DNA of 64,000 bases from Enterovibrio qingdaonensis. GTDB taxonomy: Bacteria > Pseudomonadota > Gammaproteobacteria > Enterobacterales > Vibrionaceae. This document shows, one piece after another, positions 35,355-46,050 of the stretch. A model generated the notes under the pieces. That model did not search any database, was not told where the DNA came from, and saw only the letters and a program-made list of their open reading frames with translations. The position numbers and the translations under genes were made by a program. Positions within the stretch are counted from its first letter, which is position 1. Every line of letters begins with the position of its first letter. Location: contig NZ_JAJUBB010000008.1 in the NCBI RefSeq assembly GCF_028683135.1, positions 62,001-126,000 of the forward strand. The letters run 5' to 3'.

Positions 35355-37460
35355 TCAATTTTTCTGACGGCTGACTTTAACCACATTTGGCATCACGCGA
35401 ATACGTCGCATGATATTGGCTAAATGGACACGGTCCTTGGTCGTCAACTTGACGTAGATGGTGTAAAGACGCCCATCTCGCTCTTCTGTGGTTAGACCCA
35501 ATATATTGGAGCCCGTTGCCGCAATCGTATTGGTCAAATCCGCCAGTGCACCTTGGTGATTCAGCATGTCCACGCGAAGACCAGTGGTGAAGTCTTGATC
35601 GATATCATCACCCCACTCCACAGACATGTACTTGTCTGGCTCTTGGCTGTAGCCGCGAACGTTAGCACATTCTTCACGGTGAATAACCAGACCTTTACCC
35701 GGGCTGACGTGCGCAACGATATGGTCGCCTGGCAACGGTCGGCAGCAGTTTGCATAGGTCAGCAAAATACCTTCCGCACCGCGGATAGGTAGGCAACCGC
35801 CTTGCTCTTCTAAGCTGTCGGCATCACCCAGTAAACGCTTGGCAATCACCACGCTCATCAATTCGCCAGAACCAATATCTGCAAGCAAGTCTTCTAATGT
35901 CGCCAATTTCAGATCTTGCAGAACCTTGTTCAGATTCTCTTTCTCGACATCTTGAACATTCATCGCACCCAGTGCGTGATTGAGCAGACGTCGACCTAAA
36001 ATAACAGACTCTTCACGACGCTTGGTTTTCAGAACCTGACGGATTTTGGTCCGCGCGCGTGATGTAACGACATAGTTCAGCCATGCGGCATTCGGACGTG
36101 CACCCGGTGCGGTGATGATCTCAATCGTCTGGCCATTTTTCAGGGCCTGACTGAGTGGGTAAGACTGGCGATTGACGCGCGCGCCCACACAAGAGTTACC
36201 GACATCGGTATGCACGGCGTAGGCAAAGTCTACCGCCGTTGCACCAACAGGCAGTTCAACAATACGACCTTTAGGTGTAAAGACGAACAGCTCATCGGGG
36301 AACAAATCTGATTTAACGCTTTCGATAAATTCAAACGAACTACCGGCACTTTGCTGAAGTTCGAGCAAGCTCTGCATCCAACGCTGTGCACGGACTTGAG
36401 CAGTGGTACCGCCACTTGCCCGATCGGAACCATCTTTGTATGCCCAGTGTGCAGCAACACCTTTGTCCGCCATTTGATCCATGTCTTCAGTACGAATTTG
36501 TACTTCAACAGGGACACCATGAGGACCAATCATTGATGTGTGCAGTGACTGGTAGCCATTAGCTTTTGGTACCGCGATGTAGTCTTTCATGCGACCTGGA
36601 CGTGGTTTGTACAGATTGTGCATTTGACCCAGTACGCGGTAGCAGGTATCCAAGTCATCGACGATGACACGGAAAGCGTAAAGGTCCATGATGGTATGAA
36701 AGCGCTGCTCCTTGTTCTTCATCTTGTTGTAGATGGAGTACAAGTTTTTTTCTCGACCTAGCACACGTGCTTTGATGCCGGCATCTTCAAGACGACCTTC
36801 AATTTCCGCATGGAATTTCTGGATCATTTCTTTGCGATTACCGCGGGCTTGGATAACGACCTCTTTCAACACGCGATAGCGCGTTGGATACAACGCCTCA
36901 AAGCCCAACTCTTCAAGTTCAACTTTGATATTATGAATACCGAGGCGGTGCGCCAGTGGTGAGAAAATCTCAAGGGTTTCGCGAGCGATACGACGGCGTT
37001 TATCTGGACGCAGAGCACCGAGCGTGCGCATGTTGTGCGTACGGTCAGCGAGCTTGATCAGAATGACGCGAATATCATGGGCCATGGCCATGATCATTTT
37101 GCGGAAGTTTTCTGCCTGAGCTTCTTTGCGGTCGCGGAACTTAAGCTTATCGAGTTTGGACACGCCATCGACCAGATCGGCGACGTTATCGCCAAATCGC
37201 TGCTGGAGGTCTTCTTTGGTTACGTCAGTGTCTTCGATAACGTCGTGCAGCAGGGCTGCCATCAAGGTTTCGTGGTCAAGACGCATTTCCGCAAGAATAC
37301 GGGCAACGGCGATGGGGTGGATAATGTAAGGTTCACCGCTTGAGCGGGTTTGCCCTTCGTGGGCGTCACGCGCGACCAAATACGCTTGCCGGAGTGCCTC
37401 TAAGTGCGACTCCGGCAAGTATTGTGCTGCGACTTCTCTCAGGCTATCAAAGAGATACAA
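35355..37460 (-). CDS. spoT: Bifunctional (p)ppGpp synthetase/hydrolase SpoT
   Basis: Sets the level of the alarmone (p)ppGpp under carbon, fatty-acid and iron stress. The 701-residue protein has the HD hydrolase domain (HDVIEDT near 70, intact), the synthetase domain (KEQRFHTIMDLYAFRVI, VPKANGYQSLH), a TGS domain (FVFTPKGRIVELP), a helical/zinc-finger-like part (ANCCRPLPGD) and a C-terminal ACT domain. It begins with TTG at 37460, which gives MYLFDSL as in E. coli. rpoZ lies 22 bases upstream. Confidence 0.96.
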   Translation of the reverse strand: MYLFDSLREVAAQYLPESHLEALRQAYLVARDAHEGQTRSSGEPYIIHPIAVARILAEMRLDHETLMAALLHDVIEDTDVTKEDLQQRFGDNVADLVDGVSKLDKLKFRDRKEAQAENFRKMIMAMAHDIRVILIKLADRTHNMRTLGALRPDKRRRIARETLEIFSPLAHRLGIHNIKVELEELGFEALYPTRYRVLKEVVIQARGNRKEMIQKFHAEIEGRLEDAGIKARVLGREKNLYSIYNKMKNKEQRFHTIMDLYAFRVIVDDLDTCYRVLGQMHNLYKPRPGRMKDYIAVPKANGYQSLHTSMIGPHGVPVEVQIRTEDMDQMADKGVAAHWAYKDGSDRASGGTTAQVRAQRWMQSLLELQQSAGSSFEFIESVKSDLFPDELFVFTPKGRIVELPVGATAVDFAYAVHTDVGNSCVGARVNRQSYPLSQALKNGQTIEIITAPGARPNAAWLNYVVTSRARTKIRQVLKTKRREESVILGRRLLNHALGAMNVQDVEKENLNKVLQDLKLATLEDLLADIGSGELMSVVIAKRLLGDADSLEEQGGCLPIRGAEGILLTYANCCRPLPGDHIVAHVSPGKGLVIHREECANVRGYSQEPDKYMSVEWGDDIDQDFTTGLRVDMLNHQGALADLTNTIAATGSNILGLTTEERDGRLYTIYVKLTTKDRVHLANIMRRIRVMPNVVKVSRQKN

Positions 37461-37482
37461 ACGGCCTGTTTCCTGAAGTTAA

Positions 37483-37758
37483 TTAGCGAAGAGAACCTGT
37501 GATGGTGCTTACAGCTGCCATCTCAGCAGCTTCTTGCTCTTGCTGCTCTTGACGAGCACGCGCATCCAGGATTTCTTTAGTGATCAGGCCTTCTTCGATT
37601 TCACGCAGAGCGATAACGGTTTGCTTATCGTTCTCTTCCTGAACCAGTGCGTCTTTACCACCAGTTTGCATTTGGCGTGCGCGACGAGCTGCTACCAATA
37701 CTAGATCGAAACGGTTGCCAATTTTTTCAACAGCGTCTTGAACGGTTACGCGTGCCAT
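37483..37758 (-). CDS. rpoZ: RNA polymerase omega subunit
   Basis: The 91-residue omega subunit aids beta-prime folding and contributes to one ppGpp site on RNA polymerase. [29 protein letters not shown] is the highly conserved first half, and the C-terminal part is Glu/Gln-rich. It lies directly between gmk and spoT, the standard gmk-rpoZ-spoT operon. Confidence 0.97.
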   Translation of the reverse strand: MARVTVQDAVEKIGNRFDLVLVAARRARQMQTGGKDALVQEENDKQTVIALREIEEGLITKEILDARARQEQQEQEAAEMAAVSTITGSLR

Positions 37759-37861
37759 GAAGAAACTCCAGTAAGTGTAATAAAGTCAAAATGACCGAAA
37801 ATTATACAAAAGCGATTGGATCTTAACAACCAACAAGTGGTTGGCGGCGCAAGTTTCGTAG

Positions 37862-38488
<627 letters not shown>

Positions 38489-38566
38489 CTAGATCACTGT
38501 GAGGTTAAAGGGCGCGCAGAGTATCACGGACCGCTTAAAAATTGAATTACCATTTAGAATAACCTA

Positions 38567-38637
38567 ATACCCGCTGGATTGGGTATATCCTGCGCTATCT
38601 TTGGCTAAATACCCAACCCGACGGACATATAGGGTAT
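38567..38637. repeat. Nested ATACCC/GGGTAT inverted repeats upstream of gmk
   Basis: ATACCC (38567-38572), GGGTAT (38581-38586), ATACCC (38609-38614) and GGGTAT (38632-38637) alternate. TTGGGTAT (38579-38586) and ATACCCAA (38609-38616) also pair perfectly. Alternative hairpins are therefore possible. The core is shared with the palindrome at 29707-29756. Confidence 0.6.
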
Positions 38638-38663
38638 AAATCTCATCAAACCGATTGCCTATT

Positions 38664-38693
38664 AAAAAAGCCCGGCACGATGGCCGGGCTTTC
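38664..38693 (-). terminator. Terminator of yicC
   Basis: AAAGCCCGGC and GCCGGGCTTT form a 10-bp stem; on the minus strand a run of T follows, 17 bases after the yicC stop. Confidence 0.9.
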
Positions 38694-38709
38694 TATATCG
38701 AAGAGGCAA

Positions 38710-39573
38710 TTATTCGATGTTCTGAATTTGCTCGCGCATTTGCTCGATAAGCACTTTCAGTTCAACGCCTGATGCGGTGATATCAGTGCTGATAGATTTC
38801 GATGCCAAGGTGTTCGACTCGCGGTTGAATTCTTGCATCATGAAATCCAGACGGCGGCCACACGCGCCACCTTTGGCAATGATTTTCTTGGTCTCAGTAA
38901 CGTGAGAGTCCAGACGGTCAAGCTCTTCAGCAACATCTGACTTTTGAGCCAGCAAAATGATTTCTTGCTCAACGCGGTTGGCATCCAACTCCAGCTTGGC
39001 TTCTTCCAGCTTGGTGATCAGGCGCTCGCGTTGCCATTGCAGGATCTCTGGCATACGTGTGCGTACTTTCACCGCTTCAGCAGCAATCGCGTCTAGGCGC
39101 GTTTCAATCAACGCCTTCATGTTGTTGCCTTCGCTTGCGCGTGCGGCGATGAAGTCGTTAACGGTTTCATCAAAGCCTTCCAATAGAGCTTTGTTGATCA
39201 CGTCCATATCTTGCTCTGGGGTTTCCATTACACCAGGCCATTGCAGGACTTGGAATGGACCAATGTTGCCTTCACCTGACATTTCTTTGATCCACTTCGC
39301 CGCGTGAATCACTTGTTTTGCCAACTCTTCATTGATTTTCAATTCAGTGTTGTTGGAAGGGCTTGCTTCAAAGCGCAGGTTACACTCGACTTTACCGCGA
39401 GCAAGACGCTGGCGGAAACGCTCTCGAATGATTGGTTCAAGGCCACGGAACTGCTCTGGCATACGAATGTAGGTTTCGAGGTAGCGTTGGTTCACCGAGC
39501 GGATTTCCCATACCGCTGTTCCCCATAGGCCCTTTATTTCGCGGCGGGCGTAAGCAGTCATACTGTGGATCAT
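38710..39573 (-). CDS. yicC: YicC family endoribonuclease-like protein
   Basis: A 287-residue protein equal in length to E. coli YicC, which is reported to act on RNA as an endoribonuclease. Diagnostic parts are the N-terminal MIHSMTAYARRE, SVNQRYLETYIRMPEQFRGLEP and the C-terminal DUF1732 segment GGACGRRLDFMMQEFNRESNTLASKS. It diverges from rph, an arrangement also found in E. coli. Confidence 0.92.
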   Translation of the reverse strand: MIHSMTAYARREIKGLWGTAVWEIRSVNQRYLETYIRMPEQFRGLEPIIRERFRQRLARGKVECNLRFEASPSNNTELKINEELAKQVIHAAKWIKEMSGEGNIGPFQVLQWPGVMETPEQDMDVINKALLEGFDETVNDFIAARASEGNNMKALIETRLDAIAAEAVKVRTRMPEILQWQRERLITKLEEAKLELDANRVEQEIILLAQKSDVAEELDRLDSHVTETKKIIAKGGACGRRLDFMMQEFNRESNTLASKSISTDITASGVELKVLIEQMREQIQNIE

Positions 39574-39765
39574 TGAAGTGCACTCTTTAAATAATGTTGC
39601 ATTGATTATACGCAGTTGCTGCGGCGTGTGTAGTCTCCTCGTATCACGGCGTGAGAAAAAGAACAGCGATCGCGGTAAGTATTAGCACGATAAGGACGAA
39701 ATCGTTATAATCGCCGGTTAGCGAAAATCAGCAGTGTTTAAACTCATACAACAGGTGGAACCCCT

Positions 39766-40482
39766 ATGCGCCCAAGCGGAAGAGAAGTAGGTCAAATTCG
39801 TCCGGTCACCCTTACTCGTCATTTTACTGCCCATGCAGAAGGTTCTGTATTGGTGGCGTTTGGTGACACCAAAGTGATCTGTACCGCGACAGTTGAAGAA
39901 GGCGTGCCTCGCTTCTTGAAAGGTAAAGGCCAAGGTTGGATCACTGCTGAATACGGCATGTTGCCACGTGCGACCCACACCCGTAACCGTCGTGAAGCGG
40001 CAAACGGCAAACAAGGTGGTCGCACCATGGAAATCCAGCGCCTTATCGCTCGTAGCCTTCGTGCAGCGGTTAACCTCGACAAGCTGGGTGATTACACCAT
40101 CACGGTTGACTGTGACGTTATTCAAGCAGACGGCGGTACACGTACGGCTTCTATTACTGGTGCAAGCGTGGCGATGGCCGATGCACTGAACAAGCTGGTT
40201 GCTGATGGCAAACTGAAAGAGAACCCAATGAAGGGTCACGTTGCTGCGGTATCTGTTGGCATCTTCGAAGGCACGCCGATTTGCGATCTGGAGTACGTTG
40301 AAGACTCGCAAGCAGAGACTGACATGAACGTCGTTATGCTGGAAGATGGCCGCATGATTGAAGTGCAGGGCACCGCAGAAGGTGAACCGTTCACCGCTGA
40401 TGAACTCAATGCCATGTTGTCTTTGGCAACCAAGGGTATTCAGGACATCGTTGCTATTCAGAAAGCATCATTGATTGATTGA
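39766..40482 (+). CDS. rph: Ribonuclease PH
   Basis: A phosphate-dependent 3'-5' exoribonuclease that trims tRNA precursors. The 238-residue protein has the PH fold motifs [25 protein letters not shown], the RNA-binding [19 protein letters not shown] and the catalytic [15 protein letters not shown]. It is full length, with no sign of the rph frameshift of E. coli K-12. pyrE follows after a strong hairpin. Confidence 0.96.
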   Translation: MRPSGREVGQIRPVTLTRHFTAHAEGSVLVAFGDTKVICTATVEEGVPRFLKGKGQGWITAEYGMLPRATHTRNRREAANGKQGGRTMEIQRLIARSLRAAVNLDKLGDYTITVDCDVIQADGGTRTASITGASVAMADALNKLVADGKLKENPMKGHVAAVSVGIFEGTPICDLEYVEDSQAETDMNVVMLEDGRMIEVQGTAEGEPFTADELNAMLSLATKGIQDIVAIQKASLID

Positions 40483-40486
40483 TAAG

Positions 40487-40516
40487 AAAGCGGCTTCTAT
40501 TGGAGCCGCTTTTTTT
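40487..40516 (+). terminator. Terminator or attenuator between rph and pyrE
   Basis: AAAGCGGCT and AGCCGCTTT form a 9-bp stem followed by a long T run, five bases after the rph stop and about 90 bases before pyrE. In E. coli pyrE is controlled by attenuation in this gap, so the same may hold here. Confidence 0.85.
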
Positions 40517-40606
40517 TGACGTGTTATTTGTGGGGCTAGGCCCGACAGGGCGAGTCTCAGGCTATTCCGGCATGTAAGCCGATTTGTAATATCGACAGGA
40601 GAGAAA

Positions 40607-41248
40607 ATGAAAGCGTATCAGCGTCAATTCATCGAGTTCGCATTGGAAAAACAAGTACTGAAATTCGGTGAGTTTACTTTGAAGTCTGGCCGTAAGAGCC
40701 CTTACTTCTTTAATGCTGGTCTTTTCAATACTGGCCGCGACCTTGCGCGTTTGGGGCGCTTTTACGCAGAAGCATTGGTTGATGCGGGCATTGAATATGA
40801 CCTGTTGTTTGGCCCTGCGTACAAAGGTATTCCAATTGCTACCACCACTGCGGTAGCACTGGCAGAGCACCACGATGTCGATACGCCTTACTGCTTCAAT
40901 CGCAAAGAAGCAAAAGACCACGGTGAAGGCGGCAACCTAGTAGGTAGCGCGCTGGAAGGTCGTGTCATGCTGGTGGATGACGTGATCACTGCGGGCACGG
41001 CAATTCGTGAGTCGATGGAAATTATCCAAGCGAACGGTGCCGATCTGGCGGGTGTTTTGGTTGCGATTGACCGCCAAGAGCGCGGTAAAGGTGAGCTTTC
41101 TGCGATTCAGGAAGTTGAGCGCGACTTTGGTTGTAAAGTGGTGTCTATCATTAGCCTAGGCGACTTGGTGACATATTTGGAAGAGCAGGGCACCAACCCT
41201 GAGCATCTGGATGCGGTGAAAGCATACCGTGCGGAGTACGGCATCTAG
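40607..41248 (+). CDS. pyrE: Orotate phosphoribosyltransferase
   Basis: Converts orotate and PRPP to OMP in pyrimidine synthesis. The 213-residue enzyme has the PRPP motif [16 protein letters not shown] (about 119-134), the flexible loop [15 protein letters not shown] and the early [13 protein letters not shown] segment. Length matches E. coli. ATG follows AGGAGAG. It ends at a strong terminator. Confidence 0.97.
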   Translation: MKAYQRQFIEFALEKQVLKFGEFTLKSGRKSPYFFNAGLFNTGRDLARLGRFYAEALVDAGIEYDLLFGPAYKGIPIATTTAVALAEHHDVDTPYCFNRKEAKDHGEGGNLVGSALEGRVMLVDDVITAGTAIRESMEIIQANGADLAGVLVAIDRQERGKGELSAIQEVERDFGCKVVSIISLGDLVTYLEEQGTNPEHLDAVKAYRAEYGI

Positions 41249-41270
41249 TCACTCGCGACCCTATCTTGAG

Positions 41271-41302
41271 AAGAGCCCGCCAAGATTGGCGGGCTTTTTT
41301 GT
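41271..41302 (+). terminator. Terminator of pyrE
   Basis: AGCCCGCCA and TGGCGGGCT with a 4-base loop are followed by six T, 23 bases after the pyrE stop. Confidence 0.92.
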
Positions 41303-41369
41303 TTGTTTACGCTAAACCCCTCGTCTTTTTCTTCTCTGTTGAAGAGCATTTCTTTATTGAATTCCCATC

Positions 41370-41397
41370 AGTGATTCACGGCGTGAATCACTTTTTA
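41370..41397 (+). terminator. Isolated second hairpin with T run
   Basis: AGTGATTCAC and GTGAATCACT are perfect 10-base arms with a GGC loop, followed by TTTTT. It lies about 70 bases beyond the pyrE terminator with no gene in front of it. The rest of the gap 41249-41560 holds nothing else recognisable apart from AT-rich sequence before the small gene. It might end a short RNA made from the 70-base interval. Confidence 0.55.
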
Positions 41398-41560
41398 GTT
41401 GCTTGATCAAAGCGTTATTGCATCTTGTTGTGTGATTAATGTACGGATTGTTCAGTATTTGTTCAGTGGCGATGGGTATTATGAATTCAACGAAACGGCA
41501 GGAGTGAACAACGAAACATTCTTGCCAAACCCTACACACTGTTAAGTCGGAGAAGAAATT

Positions 41561-41812
41561 ATGAAAAAAGTAATGATGGCGACACTGGTGACTTTCGGTT
41601 TGTTTACTGCTGGAGCGCAGGCGGGGTATACATTGGACGAGACGCAAGCTTGTGCTACTTCGAACCAGTTCCAAGATTGTGTGATGCAGTTAAGTGAGCG
41701 AGATGCTTCGCCGTCACTGACTCATATCGATACGGCTTACACAAAAGATGAAGTGCGTGCATGTGGTACGGCGAGTGACTTCCCCGTTTGCGTCGATAAC
41801 CTAAATGCGTAA
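41561..41812 (+). CDS. Small secreted protein with duplicated CX8C motif
   Basis: An 83-residue protein with a clear signal peptide (MKKVMMATLVTFGLFTAGAQA, cleaved about residue 21). The mature 62 residues contain two copies of a motif Y-T-x-D-E-x-x-A-C-x-T-x3-F-x2-C-V, each with Cys spaced CX8C, joined by a 20-residue linker. Four Cys suggest two disulfides in the periplasm or outside. I do not recognise the family. ATG follows GGAGAAG. It has its own terminator. Confidence 0.72.
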   Translation: MKKVMMATLVTFGLFTAGAQAGYTLDETQACATSNQFQDCVMQLSERDASPSLTHIDTAYTKDEVRACGTASDFPVCVDNLNA

Positions 41813-41866
41813 TGCATGAGTAATGGTGCATAAACACGCCCGATGACAATAATCCGGGCAGATAGA

Positions 41867-41893
41867 GAAAAGGCTGCAATTTGCAGCCTTTTA
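41867..41893. terminator. Bidirectional terminator between the small secreted gene and slmA
   Basis: AAAAGGCTGCAA and TTGCAGCCTTTT are 12-base arms with almost no loop, between convergent genes. Confidence 0.88.
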
Positions 41894-41910
41894 GCGTCAA
41901 TATTGAACCC

Positions 41911-42501
41911 TTAGTCCAACTGCGCACTCAACAATTGCCAGTATTGGTCAAATTCCGCTGTTGGCGGATATTTGAAGCTGGAGCGAACAAAGCGATTCAA
42001 GCTACCTTCTACTTGCCCCAGTAATTGTGCGGCAAGAATGGTTTCCTCAACAGGGAAGCCTTTACCTTCGCGCAAACGACGTTCACGCAAAACTTGGCGT
42101 AACTGACTTTCGATTTTTTCGAACAGTTGGTTGATGCGGCCTTGAAGTCTGTCTTGTTCAAACATAAGGGCATGGCCGGTCATGATGCGGGTCAAGCCAG
42201 GATTACGCTCTCCGAACACCAACAGAAGCTGAAGGATGAGACGCAGACGTGTCAACGTGTCTTTCTCTTCATTCTGAATACGGTTAATACGTGTGATGAG
42301 CGACTCTTCGATGAACTCGATCAAGCCTTCAAACATACGCGCTTTACTCGGAAAGTGACGGTAAAGCGCGGCTTCAGATACCCCTACCTGCGCGGCAAGC
42401 TTTGCCGTAGTGATGCGTTGACTGCCCTGATTGGACTCTAGCATTTGAGCAAGAGCCTGAAGGATTTCCTCGCGGCGGTTCTGCTTTTTTTGGCCAGCCA
42501 T
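41911..42501 (-). CDS. slmA: Nucleoid occlusion factor SlmA
   Basis: A TetR-fold protein that binds specific DNA sites and blocks FtsZ rings over the nucleoid. The 196-residue product has [17 protein letters not shown] and the helix-turn-helix [35 protein letters not shown], both diagnostic, and a C-terminal all-helical dimer and FtsZ-contact domain. It lies between pyrE and dut, as in E. coli. Confidence 0.95.
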   Translation of the reverse strand: MAGQKKQNRREEILQALAQMLESNQGSQRITTAKLAAQVGVSEAALYRHFPSKARMFEGLIEFIEESLITRINRIQNEEKDTLTRLRLILQLLLVFGERNPGLTRIMTGHALMFEQDRLQGRINQLFEKIESQLRQVLRERRLREGKGFPVEETILAAQLLGQVEGSLNRFVRSSFKYPPTAEFDQYWQLLSAQLD

Positions 42502-42644
42502 GAATAGATGGTTCCTTTGTTGTATTAGCTAATGTCGGCTGAAGAGGCGCTATCTTAACGGTGCTCCCTCTGTATTAAAAGGATAATGCACCTTCCCCAT
42601 CAAAGAAGCCTACTGGAATTTTCTAAATCGTGAATAGCGCAAGA

Positions 42645-42671
42645 AAAACGCCACTATTTAGCGGCGTTTTC
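42645..42671 (-). terminator. Terminator of coaBC-dut
   Basis: AAAACGCC and GGCGTTTT with an inner partial stem; T-rich on the minus strand, 17 bases beyond the dut stop. Confidence 0.75.
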
Positions 42672-42687
42672 GAGACATTTACTGTGA

Positions 42688-43143
42688 TTATTTTGTGCCT
42701 GAGTGTCCAAAACCGCCTGCACCACGGTCGGTAGCATCGAAGTCTTCGACGATATTGAATTCGGCTTGAATCACAGGCACGAAGACCAATTGCGCAATAC
42801 GCTCGCCCGGTTCAACCGTGAATGTGGTTTGACCGCGGTTCCAGCAAGACACCATCAATTGACCTTGGTAGTCTGAGTCAATCAAACCCACAAGGTTACC
42901 CAGTACGATACCGTGCTTGTGGCCAAGACCTGAGCGCGGAAGAATGGTTGCAGCCATTGAGGGATCGGCAATGTGAATTGCCATACCCGTCGGAATTAGG
43001 TGCGTTTGGCCAGGCTCAATGGTTAACGCCTCGTCCAGACATGCGCGCAAGTCCAAACCTGCCGACCCTTCGGTTGCATATGCTGGAAGCGGGAATTCGT
43101 TACCTACACGTGGGTCGAGGATTTTCAGGTCGATTTTTTTCAT
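42688..43143 (-). CDS. dut: Deoxyuridine 5'-triphosphate nucleotidohydrolase
   Basis: Hydrolyses dUTP to dUMP and pyrophosphate, keeping uracil out of DNA and feeding dTMP synthesis. The 151-residue trimeric enzyme shows motif 1 AGLDLRA, motif 2 PRSGLGHK, motif 3 [13 protein letters not shown], motif 4 [12 protein letters not shown] and the C-terminal motif 5 [10 protein letters not shown]. Its start overlaps the coaBC stop by 4 bases. Confidence 0.97.
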   Translation of the reverse strand: MKKIDLKILDPRVGNEFPLPAYATEGSAGLDLRACLDEALTIEPGQTHLIPTGMAIHIADPSMAATILPRSGLGHKHGIVLGNLVGLIDSDYQGQLMVSCWNRGQTTFTVEPGERIAQLVFVPVIQAEFNIVEDFDATDRGAGGFGHSGTK

Positions 43144-44381
43144 GACTTTTCCACTTGGTTCTTGGCGTTATACAACGCGGTAATTTCGCTGACTAATTGA
43201 TTGCCGATATCGGCTTTGCTGGCTTGAGCTAGCTGCTTGTCTCCGTCTGACCAATAAAGATGGAGTGCATTCTGATCGCTGTTAAAGCCCAATCCTTCGA
43301 TGGATACATCGTTCGCACAGATAAGGTCGAGGTTTTTCTTTGCAAGCTTGGTGCGTGCGTAGTGTTCCACATCCTGTGTCTCAGCAGCAAACCCTACCGT
43401 GAAAGGGCGCTCCGCTTTCATTGCCGCGACAGACGCGACGATGTCTGGGTTTTTCACAAGACGGATGGTCATGTCGTCTTTACCGTCCTGCTTTTTCATT
43501 TTCTGTTCGGCAACCGTAGCCGGTCTGAAGTCTGCCACGGCAGCGCAGGCGATAAAAATGTGGTGCGCATTGGCTTGCGCTTGAACGGCGTTGTGCATCT
43601 CTTCGGCACTTTGCACGTCAATACGGGTGACATTGTGAGGTGTTGGCAAATTAACTGGGCCACTCACTAGGGTAACGTTGGCACCGCGTTTTGCAGCAGC
43701 TTCAGCAATGGCATAGCCCATTTTGCCAGAGCTGTGGTTTGACAGGTAACGAACCGGGTCAATGGCTTCGCGAGTTGGCCCTGCGGTAATCAGAAATGAG
43801 GTGCCTTCGAGATCGCCGTCCGCGAAATGGTCTTCGACTAACGCAACCAATTGAAGCGGCTCCAGCATGCGACCTGGGCCGATGTCACCACAGGCTTGCT
43901 CGCCACTTGCAGGTCCCCAAATTGGGTAGCCACGACGTTTTAACGTTGCCATGTTTTCTTGTGTCGCGATGGCGCGATACATCTGTTGATTCATCGCGGG
44001 TGCAACCGCGATCGGCGCGTCTGTCGCGAGACAAAGCGTGGAAAGTAAGTCGTTGCCCATGCCCGCAGTGACGCGAGCAATCAAATCTGCTGTTGCGGGT
44101 GCTAGCAATACTAAGTCAGCCCATTTCGCAATCTCGATGTGTCCCATCGAGGCTTCCGCAGCAGGGTCAAGCAAACTCTCCGCAACAGGATGGCCAGATA
44201 CCGCCTGCATTGTCAGCGGGGTGATGAATTCTTTTGCCGCATTTGTCATGACCACGCGCACATCGGCTCCGCGCTCAATCAATCGACGGGTGAGATCGGC
44301 ACACTTATACGCAGCGATACCGCCGCTGATGCCCAACACGATACGCTTTCCAGCGAGTGTTTGAGTGAATTTTTGAACCAT
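43140..44381 (-). CDS. coaBC: Bifunctional phosphopantothenoylcysteine synthetase/decarboxylase CoaBC
   Basis: Two successive steps of coenzyme A synthesis. The N-terminal CoaC half binds FMN ([10 protein letters not shown], the PAMNQQMY substrate loop and [10 protein letters not shown] with the active Cys); the CoaB half has [25 protein letters not shown] and the KNPDI motif. ATG at 44381 is chosen; the longer frame would need a TTG start. It diverges from radC and is coupled to dut, as in E. coli. Confidence 0.96.
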   Translation of the reverse strand: MVQKFTQTLAGKRIVLGISGGIAAYKCADLTRRLIERGADVRVVMTNAAKEFITPLTMQAVSGHPVAESLLDPAAEASMGHIEIAKWADLVLLAPATADLIARVTAGMGNDLLSTLCLATDAPIAVAPAMNQQMYRAIATQENMATLKRRGYPIWGPASGEQACGDIGPGRMLEPLQLVALVEDHFADGDLEGTSFLITAGPTREAIDPVRYLSNHSSGKMGYAIAEAAAKRGANVTLVSGPVNLPTPHNVTRIDVQSAEEMHNAVQAQANAHHIFIACAAVADFRPATVAEQKMKKQDGKDDMTIRLVKNPDIVASVAAMKAERPFTVGFAAETQDVEHYARTKLAKKNLDLICANDVSIEGLGFNSDQNALHLYWSDGDKQLAQASKADIGNQLVSEITALYNAKNQVEKS

Positions 44382-44605
44382 AACCAAATCAATCAATGAG
44401 GTAATGGAAGGAAAGATAACACAAAATATTCACTGGTCACGCTTTGGTCGTTGCTGAATGTGAAAGCAGAGGTATCCCAAACCGATATGTAACAAAGAAG
44501 CTTCTCAAAAGTTGTGGGCTTGGCGTTCCCCCAAGATTTTCACACCTTTATTTGAACCTGATTGGCCGACAGGCAAGTATGGCGACTTTTTAACGAGTTT
44601 GGCGT

Positions 44606-45280
44606 ATGTCACTAAAACAGCTTCCTGAACAGAGTCGACCGAGAGAGAAATTGTTAGCAAGAGGCGCAGAGTCCTTGTCTGATGCAGAACTGTTAGCGAT
44701 ATTTTTACGAACCGGTGTTTCTGGCATGAATGCGATTGAGCTTGCTGGCTACCTTTTATCGGACTTCGGTTCATTAAGAGGCTTAATGCAAGCTAACCAA
44801 GCGCAGTTCTGTGAAAGAAAAGGTCTGGGAGCTGCTAAATACGCGCAACTCCAAGCGGTGCTAGAACTCAGCAAGCGTCATTTAAGCGAAGTGATGACGA
44901 AGGAAGATGCCTTAACCAGCCCCTCTCACACCGCGCGATATCTCTCTGCAAGGCTTAGAGATAGGCCGCGTGAGGCCTTCTTGGTTCTTTTCTTGGATAA
45001 CCAAAATCGGCCCATTGCGGACGAGATTTTGTTTGAAGGAACCATTAACGCAGCAGGGGTGTATCCGAGGGAAGTGGTAAAACGCGCACTGGAAATGCAT
45101 GCAAATGCGGTGATTTTGGCGCATAATCACCCATCAGGTATTGCCGAGCCAAGTCCTGCTGACCGTCATATTACGGCGCGTATTGCTGATGCGCTGTCTT
45201 TGGTCGACATCCGGTTGCTTGATCACATGGTCATAGGAGATGGAGACATTGTCTCTTTCGCTGAACGCGGCTGGATATGA
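44606..45280 (+). CDS. radC: RadC family JAB/MPN domain protein
   Basis: A 224-residue protein with an N-terminal helix-hairpin-helix part ([16 protein letters not shown]) and a C-terminal JAB1/MPN metalloprotease-like domain with zinc ligands in [21 protein letters not shown] (HxHx7Sx2D). Despite its name its role in DNA repair is unproven. It lies between coaBC and rpmB, as in E. coli. Confidence 0.94.
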   Translation: MSLKQLPEQSRPREKLLARGAESLSDAELLAIFLRTGVSGMNAIELAGYLLSDFGSLRGLMQANQAQFCERKGLGAAKYAQLQAVLELSKRHLSEVMTKEDALTSPSHTARYLSARLRDRPREAFLVLFLDNQNRPIADEILFEGTINAAGVYPREVVKRALEMHANAVILAHNHPSGIAEPSPADRHITARIADALSLVDIRLLDHMVIGDGDIVSFAERGWI

Positions 45281-45341
45281 GCGTTTCAAAGAAAAGTTGC
45301 TAAAAAACGATCAAAAAATGACAAAAGGATCTGCTCGGGAC

Positions 45342-45370
45342 TTGAGCAATGGAATTACAGTTAGTATAAT
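45342..45370 (+). promoter_or_regulatory. Sigma-70 promoter of rpmB-rpmG
   Basis: TTGAGC (45342-45347), a 17-base spacer and a perfect TATAAT (45365-45370), followed by a GC-rich discriminator GCGCCACC, typical of ribosomal promoters under stringent control. The leader to rpmB would be about 92 bases. Confidence 0.75.
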
Positions 45371-45468
45371 GCGCCACCTTTGATAGCCTTGACCTAGAGC
45401 CTGACCAAGTTTGCAGGACTATTTCGGACAAGGTTGATATCGAGCTGAAACGATTTGGAGAGACATTC

Positions 45469-45705
45469 ATGTCACGAGTATGCCAAGTAACTGGCAAGCG
45501 TCCTGTAACGGGTAACAACCGTTCTCACGCACGTAACGCCACCAAGCGTCGTTTTCTGCCGAACCTGCAAACTCATCGTTTCTGGGTAGAAAGCGAAAAC
45601 CGCTTCGTTAAACTGCGTCTAACCCCTAAAGGTATGCGCATCATCGATAAGAAAGGCATTGATTCTGTTCTTACAGAAATGCGTGCCCGTGGTGAGAACG
45701 TTTAA
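45469..45705 (+). CDS. rpmB: 50S ribosomal protein L28
   Basis: The 78-residue protein matches bacterial L28: [29 protein letters not shown] near the start, the [22 protein letters not shown] middle and the [13 protein letters not shown] end. ATG follows GGAGAG. It is cotranscribed with rpmG, 13 bases downstream. Confidence 0.98.
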   Translation: MSRVCQVTGKRPVTGNNRSHARNATKRRFLPNLQTHRFWVESENRFVKLRLTPKGMRIIDKKGIDSVLTEMRARGENV

Positions 45706-45718
45706 GAGGATTTAAAGA

Positions 45719-45886
45719 ATGGCTAAAGGCATTCGCGAGAAGATCCGTCTAGTATCATCTGCTGGTACAGGCCACTTCTACACTACTGACAAAAACAAAC
45801 GTAACATGCCGGGCAAATTTGAGATCAAGAAATTTGATCCAGTTGTTCGTCAACACGTTTTGTACAAAGAAGCAAAAATCAAGTAA
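45719..45886 (+). CDS. rpmG: 50S ribosomal protein L33
   Basis: A 55-residue protein: [20 protein letters not shown] then [21 protein letters not shown] and a [13 protein letters not shown] end. It lacks the zinc-binding CXXC pairs, so it is the zinc-independent form usual in gammaproteobacteria. RBS GAGG lies 9 bases upstream. It completes the rpmBG operon and is followed by a terminator. Confidence 0.97.
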   Translation: MAKGIREKIRLVSSAGTGHFYTTDKNKRNMPGKFEIKKFDPVVRQHVLYKEAKIK

Positions 45887-45905
45887 TTGGTTTTATACTT
45901 CTTCA

Positions 45906-45934
45906 AAAGAACCCGGCTTTGGCTGGGTTTTTTT
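45906..45934 (+). terminator. Terminator of rpmB-rpmG
   Basis: AACCCGGC-TTT-GGCTGGGTT forms a stem with one G-T pair, followed by a long T run, 20 bases after the rpmG stop. Confidence 0.9.
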
Positions 45935-46050
45935 ATACCTCAATTTTGTGCAATCCCCACAAGGCATTCAATCAGCGTTCGCTTAAAAGCTATAAATCAG
46001 AGACTTCCGGATATAAACTGAACATATTGTTGGTTTTTTGGGATTCACAG

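Noticed and set aside
39718-40311. 197-codon open frame on the minus strand opposite rph
   Set aside because: It lies against the conserved RNase PH gene and shows no domain or start signal.
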